A DNA stretch of 64,000 bases from Zoogloeaceae bacterium (GCA_024235595.1 JACKMC010000001.1:496001-560000); one strand, 5' to 3'; positions 45,422-55,121 are shown, counted from the stretch's first letter. Notes: generated from the letters alone by a model not told the origin. Program-made: numbers and translations.

Positions 45422-45857
45422 GATGCGGATCTTTAAGCAGTTTGCGGATGACGTCGGTGGAAAACCCGCGGCCCTGGAGAAAGCGGGCCTGACGGGCCCA
45501 TTCCTTCATGTCGAGCGGAGCCGTGCCGTACTTCCGCTGCCAGATTGCCTGGGCGCGTTCGAGTTCATCCGTGCCGCTTTCGCTGGCAAGGGCTTCATCG
45601 ACGAGAGGCTCGGAAATGCCCCGGCGTGCAAGCTCGTGGCGCATCCGCTTCACCCCGAAGCGGCTCGCATGGCTTCGCACATAGGCCTGCGCGAAACGTG
45701 CGTCGGAGAGCAGGTCCAGTTCGATCAGGCGCTCGAGCAGGGTCTCGACTTCGTCTTTGCTCGCGTGCGCAGCGAGCTTGCGGGCAAGCTCGCTGCGCGA
45801 GTGCTCGCGCAGCGCAAGCAGGCGAAGGGCTCGTTCCCGAAGCGTGGCACCGGCCAT
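45408..45857 (-). CDS. recX: Regulatory protein RecX
   Basis: The protein has 149 residues of helical repeats: [53 protein letters not shown] and [14 protein letters not shown]. RecX binds RecA filaments and limits their growth. It follows recA by 14 bases, the standard arrangement, and overlaps lptB. Confidence 0.93.
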   Translation of the reverse strand: MAGATLRERALRLLALREHSRSELARKLAAHASKDEVETLLERLIELDLLSDARFAQAYVRSHASRFGVKRMRHELARRGISEPLVDEALASESGTDELERAQAIWQRKYGTAPLDMKEWARQARFLQGRGFSTDVIRKLLKDPHHEPA

Positions 45858-45871
45858 CCGCGGCTGCTCGC

Positions 45872-46909
45872 TCAGGCTTCGGCTGCGGCCGGGCTATTGG
45901 CGGCAAGCACTGCCATGCCGGGCAGGCTGACCGCCGCGCGCACCTTGTTCTCGATTTCCCGGGCCAGGTCCGGGTTGGCGCGCAGGAACTCGCGGGTGTT
46001 GTCCTTGCCCTGGCCGATCTTGTTGCCGCCATAGGCGTACCAGGCGCCCGACTTGTCGACGATCTTGTGTTCCACGCCGAGGTCGATGATCTCGCCTTCG
46101 CGGGAGATGCCGGTGCCGTAGAGGATGTCGAAATGCGCTTCGCGGAAGGGCGGGGCGACCTTGTTCTTGACCACCTTGCAGCGGGTTTCGGAACCGATCA
46201 CTTCGTCGTTCTTCTTGATCGTTCCGGTACGGCGGATATCGAGGCGGACCGAGGCATAGAACTTGAGCGCATTGCCGCCCGTGGTGGTCTCGGGACTGCC
46301 GAACATGACGCCGATCTTCATGCGGATCTGGTTGATGAAAATCACCAGGGTATTGGTGCGCTTGATATTCGCGGTGAGCTTGCGCAGCGCCTGGCTCATG
46401 AGGCGGGCCTGCAGGCCGGGTAGCTGATCACCCATCTCGCCCTCGATCTCGGCCTTCGGCGTGAGCGCTGCCACCGAGTCGATGACGACGATGTCGACAC
46501 CGCCGGAGCGCACCAGCATGTCGGCAATCTCGAGCGCCTGTTCGCCGGTGTCCGGCTGGGAGATCAGGAGGTCGTCGATCTTGACGCCGAGCTTGGCGGC
46601 GTAGTTCACGTCGAGCGCGTGCTCGGCGTCGATGAAAGCGGCGGTGCCGCCGAGCTTTTGCATCTCGGCGATGACCTGCAGCGTCAGCGTGGTCTTGCCC
46701 GACGATTCGGGACCGTAAACCTCCACGACCCGCCCGCGCGGCAGGCCGCCAATGCCAAGCGCAATGTCCAGGCCGAGCGAGCCGGTCGACACGATCTCGA
46801 TGTCCTTGGCAACGTCGCCATCACCCATGCGCATGATGGAGCCCTTGCCGAACTGCTTTTCAATCTGGGCCAGTGCGGCGGTGAGGGCCTTTGCCTTGTT
46901 GTCGTCCAT
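45872..46909 (-). CDS. recA: Recombinase A
   Basis: The protein has 345 residues. The Walker A is GPESSGKT (66-73), and [20 protein letters not shown] and [15 protein letters not shown] are strictly conserved stretches. RecA drives strand exchange and LexA autocleavage. I looked between recA and pncC (46910-46974) for an SOS box and did not find a clear one. Confidence 0.98.
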   Translation of the reverse strand: MDDNKAKALTAALAQIEKQFGKGSIMRMGDGDVAKDIEIVSTGSLGLDIALGIGGLPRGRVVEVYGPESSGKTTLTLQVIAEMQKLGGTAAFIDAEHALDVNYAAKLGVKIDDLLISQPDTGEQALEIADMLVRSGGVDIVVIDSVAALTPKAEIEGEMGDQLPGLQARLMSQALRKLTANIKRTNTLVIFINQIRMKIGVMFGSPETTTGGNALKFYASVRLDIRRTGTIKKNDEVIGSETRCKVVKNKVAPPFREAHFDILYGTGISREGEIIDLGVEHKIVDKSGAWYAYGGNKIGQGKDNTREFLRANPDLAREIENKVRAAVSLPGMAVLAANSPAAAEA

Positions 46910-46974
46910 GTGTTGTTCCTTTGGATGTGGTTTGGATTATGGCACAGACTTTGCGTGCGGTGACCGGCAAAGCC

Positions 46975-47460
46975 TTAGACGTAGATGCGCGCCAGGGTCT
47001 TGAGCGCGTGGATCACGGCTTGCCGACGCACCGCCTCGCGGTCGCCGGTGAAGCGCTGCGTGGCAGCCTGGGCGGGGCTGTCCTTGCGGCCCCAGGCGAA
47101 GCACACCGTGCCGACGGGTTTTTCCTCGCTCCCGCCACTCGGCCCAGCGATGCCCGAAATGGCAACTGCGACCTCGGCGCAGGAGCGCTCGAGCGCTCCG
47201 GTGACCATTTCCTTGACCGTCGCTTCGCTCACCGCGCCCGAGTTGCGAAGCACCGCCGGGTCGACGCCCAGCAGTTCGCGCTTGGCATCATCGGAGTAGG
47301 TGATGAAACCGCGGTCGAACCAGCTCGAGCTGCCGGCGGTGGCGGTCACAACCTCTGCAACCCAACCCCCCGTGCAGGATTCGGCGGTGGCGAGGCGCCA
47401 GCCTCGGTTGCGCAGGAATTCACCGGTTTGAAACGAGAGTTCAGCTAGTTCGGCATCCAT
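46975..47460 (-). CDS. pncC: Nicotinamide-nucleotide amidohydrolase (CinA C-terminal domain)
   Basis: The protein has 161 residues, corresponding only to the C-terminal domain of CinA. TAESCTGGWVAEV and SGIAGPSGGSEEKPVGTVCF are the family signatures, with the catalytic Ser in the first. It deamidates NMN to recycle pyridine nucleotides. It lies 12 bases after pgpA and 65 before recA. Confidence 0.93.
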   Translation of the reverse strand: MDAELAELSFQTGEFLRNRGWRLATAESCTGGWVAEVVTATAGSSSWFDRGFITYSDDAKRELLGVDPAVLRNSGAVSEATVKEMVTGALERSCAEVAVAISGIAGPSGGSEEKPVGTVCFAWGRKDSPAQAATQRFTGDREAVRRQAVIHALKTLARIYV

Positions 47461-47472
47461 GGGTTTTCTCGG

Positions 47473-47952
47473 TCAGGCAATGATTCGGTGAGCTAGGGCG
47501 AGGACAAGCAGGGTATAGCCGGCGGCCAGTACGTCATCGACCATGACGCCGAGCCCGCCCTTGATACGCTGATCCGCCCAGCGGATCGGGGGCGGTTTGA
47601 CGATGTCGAAGAAGCGGAAGATCACGAATGCGGCGCCTTGCCAGGCAAGTGTCGGTGGGGTGAGCATGAGAATCAGCCAGAAGGGCACCATTTCGTCCCA
47701 CACGATGGCGCCATGATCGGAGACCCCCAGTGCTCGCCCTGTGCGTTCGGCGGCGATGATACCGAACAGGAAGGCGGCCAGCAGGAACGCCAGGAAAACC
47801 GCGTCGCTGAGCGGTGCTCTGATCAGGGGGTAGAGCAACCAGGCCGCGAGCGTACCCGCGGTGCCGGGGCCCTTCGGCACCAGGCCGCTGCCGAAACCAC
47901 AGGCGACGAAGTGGGCCGGGTGGGCAAACAGGAAGGCGGTTGTGGGGCGCAT
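47473..47952 (-). CDS. pgpA: Phosphatidylglycerophosphatase A
   Basis: The protein has 159 residues with about four membrane helices. FGSGLVPKGPGTAGTLAA, VWDEMVPFWLIL and RFFDIVKPPPIRWADQRIKGG (read as FDIVKPPP, then RIKGG) are the PgpA marks, and GLGVMVDDVLAA carries the acidic residues. It removes phosphate from phosphatidylglycerophosphate at the inner membrane. It follows thiL in the common thiL-pgpA order. Confidence 0.93.
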   Translation of the reverse strand: MRPTTAFLFAHPAHFVACGFGSGLVPKGPGTAGTLAAWLLYPLIRAPLSDAVFLAFLLAAFLFGIIAAERTGRALGVSDHGAIVWDEMVPFWLILMLTPPTLAWQGAAFVIFRFFDIVKPPPIRWADQRIKGGLGVMVDDVLAAGYTLLVLALAHRIIA

Positions 47953-48040
47953 GGGTACGTCCGGGGGGCTTCTGGGGCAGGCTTTGGGCTGTAAATATTA
48001 ACAGTAAAAACGCGGGCGAGTCGGCACAACAGGCTCTACC

Positions 48041-49000
48041 TTAGAGGAAATGATCGAAACCGCCAGCCGCAAGCTCGCCCAGGCGTCCATCTGCAGCTTG
48101 CGCCTGCAGGCGCCCGGGGGTGTCGTCAATGGTGCCGATGCGGTGTAGCGGCAGGCCAAGGACGCGGGACAGCGCATCGATCTGCCGGCGGTGCTCGGCA
48201 TGGGCGGTGAACAGCAGTTCGTAGTCGTCACCGCCGCGCAGCAGCGCATGCATCGCCCGGTCCGGTTCGGATCCTGCGGCGGTCAGGGAGGCGAGCGGCA
48301 GCAAGTCGGTGTGCACCGTGCAGCCGACCCCGGAGCGCTCGAGGATGTGCCGCAGGTCGCCGAGCAGACCGTCCGAGACATCGAGCATGGCGCTGGCGAG
48401 GCCGCGCAAGGCGAGGCCGAGCGCTACCCTTGGCTGGGGCCGGTGGAGCGCCGCAGCGAAAGAGGGGGCTTGCCCGGGCGCGAGTTCGAGTTCGCCGCGA
48501 AGAGCCGCCAGGGCCAGCGCAGCGCGTCCCGGCTGACCCGAAACCCATAGTTCGTGACCGGCTCGAGCGCCGTCGCGAGTGATCGCCTGTCCGCTCGGGA
48601 CCTCGCCGAGAACCGTTGGGCACAGGTTCAGCGCGCCTCGTGTGGTGTCGCCGCCGATGAGGTCGACATCGAAGTGAACGGCGCATTCGTAGAAGCCCCG
48701 CGCGAACGCCGAGAGCCACCCCTCATCGGCCGTGGGCAGGCTCAGCGCAAGGGTCGCCCAGCGTGGCGAGGCGCCCATCGCGGCGAGGTCCGAGATGTTC
48801 ACCGCGAGTGCTTTCCAGCCCAGCGCCTCGGGGTCGCAGTCGGCAAGGAAATGCGTCCCCGCGACGAGCATGTCGGTGGACACTACCACCTGCATCCCCG
48901 CCGCCGGGGTCAGCAAGGCTCCATCGTCCCCTCCGGCAAGGTCGGTGTGTCGGGTAGCGCGGCTGAAGTGGCGGCGGATAAGGTCGAACTCGGAAGCCAT
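48041..49000 (-). CDS. thiL: Thiamine-monophosphate kinase
   Basis: The protein has 319 residues. GGDDGALLTPA and VVSTDMLVAGTHFL bind Mg-ATP; DLAAMGASPRWATLALSLP and LGDLRHILERSGVG are family motifs, with GGDDYELLFTA near the end. It phosphorylates thiamine monophosphate to the diphosphate. It heads the minus-strand run to hprK. Confidence 0.94.
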   Translation of the reverse strand: MASEFDLIRRHFSRATRHTDLAGGDDGALLTPAAGMQVVVSTDMLVAGTHFLADCDPEALGWKALAVNISDLAAMGASPRWATLALSLPTADEGWLSAFARGFYECAVHFDVDLIGGDTTRGALNLCPTVLGEVPSGQAITRDGARAGHELWVSGQPGRAALALAALRGELELAPGQAPSFAAALHRPQPRVALGLALRGLASAMLDVSDGLLGDLRHILERSGVGCTVHTDLLPLASLTAAGSEPDRAMHALLRGGDDYELLFTAHAEHRRQIDALSRVLGLPLHRIGTIDDTPGRLQAQAADGRLGELAAGGFDHFL

Positions 49001-49336
49001 GTCTCGATTCGTTGCGGCGGAGTGGCAACTTTAGCGCAGGCCCGGGGTGGCGCACAGGCCATGGGGATTTGGTTTGTGCAAACAGAATTTGTACAATTAC
49101 ACTTTTCTGCCTGTACGAGCACGATGTGCGCGCCGCATTTGCAACTGCCGCGGGATCAGTGACCCGGGTGCGAATTTCGCTATCGCTGGATTCCTGCGGC
49201 TTTCAGCTTCTTCCAGTGTGCGTCGGCCCGTGGCGCCGCCCGCCCGCTCCCCGATGAGCCTTTGCCCCTTGCGGGCGCGTCTTCTGGTGCATCACCCTGT
49301 CGTTGCTCGTACGGCAAATTTGCTTAAGGAGCGAGC
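49001..49336. other. Divergent intergenic region between thiL and the NAGGN operon
   Basis: These 336 bases contain no gene that I can support. The notable part is an A/T-rich patch at 49064-49102, very different from the GC-rich surroundings, holding a candidate promoter and two similar palindromic octamers. The rest is a GC-rich leader of about 230 bases that ends with AAGGAG (49326-49331) before the asparagine-synthetase-like gene. Confidence 0.5.
49069..49097 (+). promoter_or_regulatory. Candidate promoter of the NAGGN operon with repeated TTGTRCAA palindromes
   Basis: TTGGTT (49069-49074) and TACAAT (49092-49097) are 17 bases apart. Two copies of a short palindrome, TTTGTGCAAA (49073-49082) and TTTGTACAAT (49088-49097), lie 15 bases apart and overlap the spacer and the -10 element, as operator half-sites could. 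Osmotic control would be expected for this operon, but nothing here identifies the regulator. Confidence 0.4.
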
Positions 49337-51109
49337 ATGTGTGCACTCGCAGGTGAGATCCGCTTTGACGGAAGCTCGCCAGACCTCTCCGCGCTGTGGT
49401 CGATGACCGTGCTGCAGCAGGCGAGAGGGCCCGATGGATACGGGGTGTCGGTTTCCCCGGGTAACGCCTTCGGGCATCGTCGCCTCAAGATCATGGATCT
49501 TTCGGATGCCGCACAGCAGCCGATGGTCGATCCGCAGCTTGGCCTGGGTATCGTCTTCAACGGTGCGGTGTACAACCACCCGGAGCTGCGCAAGGAACTC
49601 GAGGCGCTGGGCTACGTGTTCTACTCGCATGGCGACACCGAAGTGTTGCTCAAGGCCTATCACGCCTGGGGTCCGGATTTCGTGCAGCGCCTCAACGGCA
49701 TGTTCGCCTTCGCAATCTGGGAGCGCGATTCCGGTCGCGTGCTGCTGGGGCGCGATCGGCTCGGAATCAAGCCGCTCTACTACGCGGAACTTGGCGGCGG
49801 CCTGCGCTTCGCCTCGACCCTGCCGGCCCTGCTCGTCGGTGGCGGTGTCGACACCTCGATCGATCCGCTGGCGCTCAATCACTACCTCTCCTTCCATGCG
49901 GTCGTACCAGCGCCCCATACGCTCTTTGCGGGTGTGCGCAAGCTCGCGCCCGGCAGCCTGATGACCATCGAGGCGGATGGCCGTCGCAGCGAGCGCCGCT
50001 TCTGGTCGCTGGACTACAGCCGCGATGCAGCCGACGAGAAACGCAGCTTCGAAGAATGGCGCGAGATCCTCCTCGATGCACTGCGCGCCGCGGTCAAGCG
50101 CCGCTTGGTGGCCGATGTGCCGGTTGGCGCACTGCTTTCGGGCGGGGTCGACTCGAGTCTCATCGTTGGCTTGATGGCCGAAGCCGGGGTGCGTGAGCTG
50201 CGAACCTACAACGTGGGCTTCGAGGATGTGGGCGGCGAGAAAGGCAACGAATTCGAATATGCCGACATCGTCGCCGAGCGCTTCGGCACGATCCACGAAA
50301 GGATCTTCGTACCCGAAGCCGAGCTGCTGACCCGCCTGCCGGAAGCGATCGCGGCGATGAGCGAACCGATGGTGAGCCATGACTGCATCGGCTTCTACCT
50401 GCTCTCCGAGGCCGTCTCCCGTCACAGCAAGGTGGTGCAGAGCGGGCAGGGGGCCGATGAGGTATTCGGCGGCTACCACTGGTACCCGAAGCTGGATGGC
50501 AGTGCCACGCCGGTTGCCGACTACCTCGACGCCTTTCGCGACCGCAGCTACGGCGAGTACCGCGAAGTGGTTCAGGAGCGCTATCTTGCCGGCGACGCGT
50601 CGGGCGATTTCGTCGCCGCGCGCTTTGCCGACCCCGGCGCCGCCGATCCGGTTGACCAGGCCTTGCGACTCGATACCACGGTGATGCTGGTGGACGATCC
50701 GGTCAAGCGCGTCGACAACATGACCATGGCCTTCGGCCTGGAGGCCCGGGTGCCCTTCCTCGACCATGAGCTCGTCGAGCTGGCCGCAAGAATTCCGGCG
50801 CGACACAAGCTCGCGGGCGGCGGCAAGGGCATCCTCAAGGAGGCCGCGCGTGTGGTGATTCCGTCGGCGGTAATCGACCGGCCAAAGGGCTACTTTCCGG
50901 TGCCCGCACTCAAGTATCTCAAGGGTGGGGTGCTGGACAACGTACGCGACGCCCTGTCGAGCCGTGCGGCCCGCGAGCGCGGCCTGTTCCGGCAGGGGTA
51001 TGTCGACAGGTTGCTGGCCGATCCGATGGCACACCTCACGCCTCTGCGTGGTTCGAAGCTGTGGCAACTGGGGCTGCTCGAGCTGTGGCTGCAGACCCGG
51101 CTGCCCTGA
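49337..51109 (+). CDS. N-acetylglutaminylglutamine amidotransferase (asparagine synthetase-like)
   Basis: The protein has 590 residues in the AsnB class. Cys2 (MCALAGEIRF) is the glutaminase nucleophile, with FNGAVYNHPELR and SHGDTEVLL in the same domain. The synthetase domain has the ATP loop LLSGGVDSSLIVGL and QGADEVFGGYHWY. The QGADEVFGGY region and the company of the ngg and M42 genes place it in the NAGGN pathway, where it amidates N-acetylglutaminylglutamine to the osmolyte. AAGGAG stands five bases before the ATG. It is the first gene of the operon. Confidence 0.92.
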   Translation: MCALAGEIRFDGSSPDLSALWSMTVLQQARGPDGYGVSVSPGNAFGHRRLKIMDLSDAAQQPMVDPQLGLGIVFNGAVYNHPELRKELEALGYVFYSHGDTEVLLKAYHAWGPDFVQRLNGMFAFAIWERDSGRVLLGRDRLGIKPLYYAELGGGLRFASTLPALLVGGGVDTSIDPLALNHYLSFHAVVPAPHTLFAGVRKLAPGSLMTIEADGRRSERRFWSLDYSRDAADEKRSFEEWREILLDALRAAVKRRLVADVPVGALLSGGVDSSLIVGLMAEAGVRELRTYNVGFEDVGGEKGNEFEYADIVAERFGTIHERIFVPEAELLTRLPEAIAAMSEPMVSHDCIGFYLLSEAVSRHSKVVQSGQGADEVFGGYHWYPKLDGSATPVADYLDAFRDRSYGEYREVVQERYLAGDASGDFVAARFADPGAADPVDQALRLDTTVMLVDDPVKRVDNMTMAFGLEARVPFLDHELVELAARIPARHKLAGGGKGILKEAARVVIPSAVIDRPKGYFPVPALKYLKGGVLDNVRDALSSRAARERGLFRQGYVDRLLADPMAHLTPLRGSKLWQLGLLELWLQTRLP

Positions 51110-51122
51110 GCGGAGTACGGTC

Positions 51123-52868
51123 ATGAGCAGCAAGCACGCGACCCGCGCAATGCGTCTCGGCCGCCGCGCCGCAATCCCGCAGGAGCTGCCGGGGCGAGAG
51201 GGTGGGCCGAATTCGAATGCCGTGGTGGAGTGCGGCTGGGGACGGCTGATTGCGGGTCACACCTTCAAGGAGCCTGCGCGGATCGCCGCGGCATTGCTCG
51301 ACGAGCGTCCCGGCCAGCGGGACATCGCCTTTTACGTAGAACGCCCGCACGTGGTGGTTGCCCAGGCGCCGCAGCAGCTCTTCATCGATCCCTCCGAGGC
51401 CTTCCGCCTGTGGCTGTCCGAATATCGTCCATCGCGCGCGACGCGCAAGGGCTTCACCGTCAGGCGCCTGCGCACCCGCGCCGACGTCGCTGCCGTCAAC
51501 ACCCTCTATCGCAGCCGGCGCATGGTGCCGGTCGATCCGATGCGGGTGTGGGGGCAGCGCGCCGAGCGGCAGGTCATCTATGCGCTGGCCGAGGACCGCG
51601 CGAGCGGTGAGGTGATCGGGGTGGCGATGGGCATCGATCATGCGGAAGCCTTTGGCGACAGCCAGCCCGGCGCGAGCCTGTGGGCGCTCGCGGTGACGCC
51701 CCAGGCGAGCCACCCGGGGGTTGGCGAGGCGCTCACCCGTTACCTCGCGGAGCACTTCCAGGCCCGCGGGCGGGCGTACATGGACGTCTCGGTGCTGCAC
51801 GACAATGCCTCCGCCATCGCGCTCTACGAGAAGCTCGGGTTCCAGCACATCCAGGTGTTCGCGGTGAAGCGCCGCAACGCCATCAACGAGCCGCTGTTCA
51901 CCGGCCCGCAGACCGACGCGGATGCCCATCTGAACCCCTATGCCCGCATCATCGTCGACGAGGCACGGCGACGCGGCATCTACGTCGAGGTGCTGGACGC
52001 CGAGAACGGCTACTTCCGGCTCAGCCTCGGCGGTCGCGGCGTGGTGTGTCGCGAATCCCTGTCCGAACTCACCAGCGCGATCGCCATGAGCCGCTGTGCC
52101 GACAAGCGGGTGACCCTGCGTCTGCTCGATGAGGCGGGCCTGAAAGTGCCGGCGCAGACCGCTGCCGGCGAGCCCGAGCACAATGCCGAATTCCTCAAGC
52201 GCCACGGCGCCATCGTGGTGAAACCGGTCGAGGGCGAGCAGGGCAAGGGGATCAGTGTCCATCTCACCAGCGCCGATGACGTCGAGGCCGCGATTGCCGG
52301 CGCCAGCCAATACTGCGATCGTGTCTTGCTCGAACAGTACTGCGCGGGCGAAGACCTGCGCATCCTGGTGATCGACCATCAGGTCGTGGCCGCCGCGATC
52401 CGGCGTCCGCCGGTGATTACCGGCGACGGCGTGTCCACGGTCACCGAGCTGATCGAGAAACAGAGCCGTCGGCGCGCCGCGGCCACCGGTGGCGAGTCGC
52501 GCATCCCGCTCGATGCGGAGACCCTGCGCTGCGTCGCGGCGCGCGGCCACCGCATGGACGAGGTGCTGCCCAGCGGTAGCCAAGTCACGGTTCGCAATAC
52601 CGCCAACCTGCATACCGGCGGCACCATCCACGACGTAACCGACACCCTGCACCCGGTCCTGCGCAGTGCTGCCCAGCGCGCCAGCCGAGCCTTGGACATC
52701 CCGGTCACCGGGCTCGATTTCCTGGTGCCGGCGGTCGATGGGCCAGACTACGTGATCATCGAAGCAAACGAACGACCGGGCCTTGCCAACCACGAACCCC
52801 AACCGACTGCGGAGCGATTCGTCGACATGCTGTTCCCGCGCACCCGCATCGAGGAGACCACCGAATGA
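51123..52868 (+). CDS. ngg: N-acetylglutaminylglutamine synthetase (GNAT-ATP-grasp fusion)
   Basis: The protein has 581 residues. The N-terminal half carries a GNAT acetyltransferase domain (about 110-270; SLWALAVTPQASHPGVGEAL, then YMDVSVLHDNASAIALYEKL). The C-terminal half is an ATP-grasp ligase (about 290-575; GAIVVKPVEGEQGKGISVHL, LLEQYCAGEDLRILVID, VIIEANERPGL). It is expected to join two glutamines and acetylate the product. The ATG at 51123 lies 13 bases after the first gene's stop; longer upstream frames overlap that gene. It overlaps the peptidase gene by four bases. Confidence 0.93.
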   Translation: MSSKHATRAMRLGRRAAIPQELPGREGGPNSNAVVECGWGRLIAGHTFKEPARIAAALLDERPGQRDIAFYVERPHVVVAQAPQQLFIDPSEAFRLWLSEYRPSRATRKGFTVRRLRTRADVAAVNTLYRSRRMVPVDPMRVWGQRAERQVIYALAEDRASGEVIGVAMGIDHAEAFGDSQPGASLWALAVTPQASHPGVGEALTRYLAEHFQARGRAYMDVSVLHDNASAIALYEKLGFQHIQVFAVKRRNAINEPLFTGPQTDADAHLNPYARIIVDEARRRGIYVEVLDAENGYFRLSLGGRGVVCRESLSELTSAIAMSRCADKRVTLRLLDEAGLKVPAQTAAGEPEHNAEFLKRHGAIVVKPVEGEQGKGISVHLTSADDVEAAIAGASQYCDRVLLEQYCAGEDLRILVIDHQVVAAAIRRPPVITGDGVSTVTELIEKQSRRRAAATGGESRIPLDAETLRCVAARGHRMDEVLPSGSQVTVRNTANLHTGGTIHDVTDTLHPVLRSAAQRASRALDIPVTGLDFLVPAVDGPDYVIIEANERPGLANHEPQPTAERFVDMLFPRTRIEETTE

Positions 52869-54100
52869 GCAGCAAGACCTTGCCGCCGTTGCCACCCATC
52901 GACTACGCCTATCTCGAGGAAACCCTGCTGCAGTTGCTCGCCATCCCGAGTCCGGTCGGTCTCACCGACGGCGTGGCGCGCTACACCGCGGGTCGCCTCG
53001 AGGCGCTTGGGATTCCCTATGAGCTGACCCGGCGCGGCGCCATTCGCGCCACCTTGCGCGGCCGCGAGAGCCGTCCGGCGCGCGCCATCGTCGCCCACCT
53101 CGACACCCTCGGGGCGATGGTCCGGCAGATCAAGCCCAACGGGCGCCTCGGCGTGGTGCCGATCGGTCATTGGTCTTCGCGTTTTGCCGAAGGCGGCCGG
53201 CTCACGATCTTCACCGACAGCGGGCACTTCCGCGGTACCTGCCTGCCGCTGAAGACCTCGGGTCATGCGTTCGGCGACGAGATCGACAGCCAGCCGGTGG
53301 GCTGGGAGCATGTCGAGGTGCGGGTCGACACCCCTGCCCATGACGCCCAGGACCTCGTCAAGGCTGGCATCAATGTGGGCGACTGGATCGCTTTCGACCC
53401 GCAGCTCGAGATCCAGCCGGGTGGCTACATCAACTCCCGCTACCTCGACGACAAGGCCGCGGTGGCCGCCCTGCTTGCGGCCTGCAAGGCGATCAAGGAT
53501 TCCGGGCGGGTGCCGCCGGTCGATGCCTACCCGCTGTTCACCATCACCGAGGAGGTCGGCTCCGGCTCGTCCGCCGCCCTGCACGGCGACATCGCCGAGA
53601 TGGTCAGCCTGGACATCTCGATTGCCGCGCCGGGGCAGAACACCGATGAACAGGCCGCCACGATCTGCGTGCAGGACATGTCGGGACCCTTCGACTACCA
53701 CCTTACCCACAAGCTCATAAGGCTCGCCTCTGAACACGGAATCCGCCACCGGCGCGACGTCTTCCGCTACTACCGTTCCGACTCGGCCGCCGCGGTCGAG
53801 GCCGGCAACGACATCCGCACCGCGCTGATCGGTTTTGGCGCCGACGCCTCGCACGCGCAGGAGCGAACCCATCGCGATGCGCTCGAGGCGCTGGCGCAAT
53901 TGACCGCAGCCTACATTTTGTCCGAACCGGTGGCGCGTCGCGACCGCAGCTCGATGGGATCGCTCGAAGGATTTACCGAGCAGGTCAAGCCCGAAGACAT
54001 GCTGGTCCCGAGTACCCCGCTGCCGGTGCCCGGCGAGTTTCTCGAGCCCGACGGCGCCGCCGCGGCTGCGGTGGATGCCGAGTCGAGCGAAAGAATGTAG
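52865..54100 (+). CDS. M42 family peptidase of the NAGGN osmoprotectant system
   Basis: The protein has 411 residues and is a zinc/cobalt aminopeptidase-like enzyme. The ligand motifs are AHLDTLGAM (His78, Asp80), YLDDKAAVAALL, and TEEVGSGSSAA with the catalytic Glu pair. YRSDSAAAVEAGNDIRTAL follows. This subfamily is always found with the two NAGGN genes and is probably needed for turnover or tailoring of the dipeptide. ATGA overlap with ngg shows coupling. The last 30 residues (DGAAAAAVDAESSERM) are low-complexity. Confidence 0.92.
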   Translation: MSSKTLPPLPPIDYAYLEETLLQLLAIPSPVGLTDGVARYTAGRLEALGIPYELTRRGAIRATLRGRESRPARAIVAHLDTLGAMVRQIKPNGRLGVVPIGHWSSRFAEGGRLTIFTDSGHFRGTCLPLKTSGHAFGDEIDSQPVGWEHVEVRVDTPAHDAQDLVKAGINVGDWIAFDPQLEIQPGGYINSRYLDDKAAVAALLAACKAIKDSGRVPPVDAYPLFTITEEVGSGSSAALHGDIAEMVSLDISIAAPGQNTDEQAATICVQDMSGPFDYHLTHKLIRLASEHGIRHRRDVFRYYRSDSAAAVEAGNDIRTALIGFGADASHAQERTHRDALEALAQLTAAYILSEPVARRDRSSMGSLEGFTEQVKPEDMLVPSTPLPVPGEFLEPDGAAAAAVDAESSERM

Positions 54101-54117
54101 CCGCCTCGTGGGGCGGC
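54100..54117. terminator. Possible short terminator hairpin between the NAGGN operon and nusB
   Basis: GCCGCC (54100-54105) pairs with GGCGGC (54112-54117) over six bases, starting at the last base of the peptidase stop codon. It is GC-rich and lacks a T-run, so termination would be weak. It lies between convergent operons. Confidence 0.3.
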
Positions 54118-54150
54118 CCGGCGCATTGCCGGCTCGTGCCTCGGTGCCGG

Positions 54151-54600
54151 CTAGGCCCGGCGGCCCTTGGCGGCCGTCTCCACCTCGGTGGCGCGGAGTT
54201 TCGCGGCGAGCCGGTCGAGCACCCCGTTCACGAAGCGGTGACCATCGGTGCCGCCGAACTCCTTGGTGAGTTCGATGGCCTCGTTGATGATCACCCGGTA
54301 GGGCACCTCGATATGGTGGGTCAGCTCCTGCGCGGCGAGCAGCAGCACCGCGTGCTCGACCGGCGAGAGCTCAGCCACCTCGCGATCGATGAGCGGGGCA
54401 ATCTCCGCGTCCAGGGCCTCACGATTGGTGATGGTGCCGCGCAACCGGCTCACGAAGATCTCGCGGTCGGCCTTGTCGAAACCCGGCACCTGGGCGAGGT
54501 GCTCCTCGATCAGTGCCACGCCGCTGTTGTTGAGAAGCCACTGGTAGATGCCCTGGAGGGCGAATTCGCGGGCGCGACGGCGGGATGATTTGTTGCTCAT
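54151..54600 (-). CDS. nusB: Transcription antitermination factor NusB
   Basis: The protein has 149 residues, all-helical. [17 protein letters not shown], then [18 protein letters not shown] and [20 protein letters not shown], and [10 protein letters not shown] are conserved. With NusE it binds boxA RNA in rRNA transcripts. It overlaps ribH by four bases (ATGA), the common ribH-nusB coupling. Confidence 0.96.
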   Translation of the reverse strand: MSNKSSRRRAREFALQGIYQWLLNNSGVALIEEHLAQVPGFDKADREIFVSRLRGTITNREALDAEIAPLIDREVAELSPVEHAVLLLAAQELTHHIEVPYRVIINEAIELTKEFGGTDGHRFVNGVLDRLAAKLRATEVETAAKGRRA

Positions 54601-55067
54601 GCCAGCGCCTTGAGCAGATTGGCCATCTCGACCGCCGCCTGGGCGCAGTCGCTGCCTTTTTCATGCATGCGGGCCAGGGCCTGGTCGTCGTCTTCGGTGG
54701 TCAGCACGCCGTTGGCGATCGGGATGCCGGCGTCCAGGGTGACGCTGGTGATGCCGCTGCCCTGTTCGTTGGAGACCAGCTCGAAGTGATAGGTCTCGCC
54801 GCGGATCACCGCGCCGAGCGCGATCAGCGCATCGAAGCGCCCCGAGCCGGCCATCTTCTGCAGCACCAGCGGAATCTCGAGGGCGCCCGGCACGGTGGTG
54901 ATGAGCATGTCGTCGGGGCGCACGCCAAGCTTCAGCAGCTCGGCCGTGCAGGCCGACAACAGCCCTTCGCACACGTCCTGGTTGAAACGGCTCATGCAGA
55001 TGCCGATGCGCAGGCCGGCGCCGGCGAGCTTGGGTTCGATCTCGGGGATGTTGTCGAAACGGGCCAT
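54597..55067 (-). CDS. ribH: 6,7-dimethyl-8-ribityllumazine synthase
   Basis: The protein has 156 residues. [50 protein letters not shown] and [15 protein letters not shown] are classical. It condenses the butanone phosphate and the amino-ribitylamino-pyrimidine in riboflavin synthesis. It follows ribBX by 54 bases. Confidence 0.97.
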   Translation of the reverse strand: MARFDNIPEIEPKLAGAGLRIGICMSRFNQDVCEGLLSACTAELLKLGVRPDDMLITTVPGALEIPLVLQKMAGSGRFDALIALGAVIRGETYHFELVSNEQGSGITSVTLDAGIPIANGVLTTEDDDQALARMHEKGSDCAQAAVEMANLLKALA

Positions 55068-55121
55068 GGTGGTGTTCTTCTCTTCATGCCGGCGCCGCGT
55101 GCGGGGCTTGCCGGACGGGAT

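Noticed and set aside
46910..46974. LexA (SOS) box upstream of recA
   Set aside because: No CTGT-N8-ACAG or close variant is present in this gap; control may lie upstream of pncC or use another motif.
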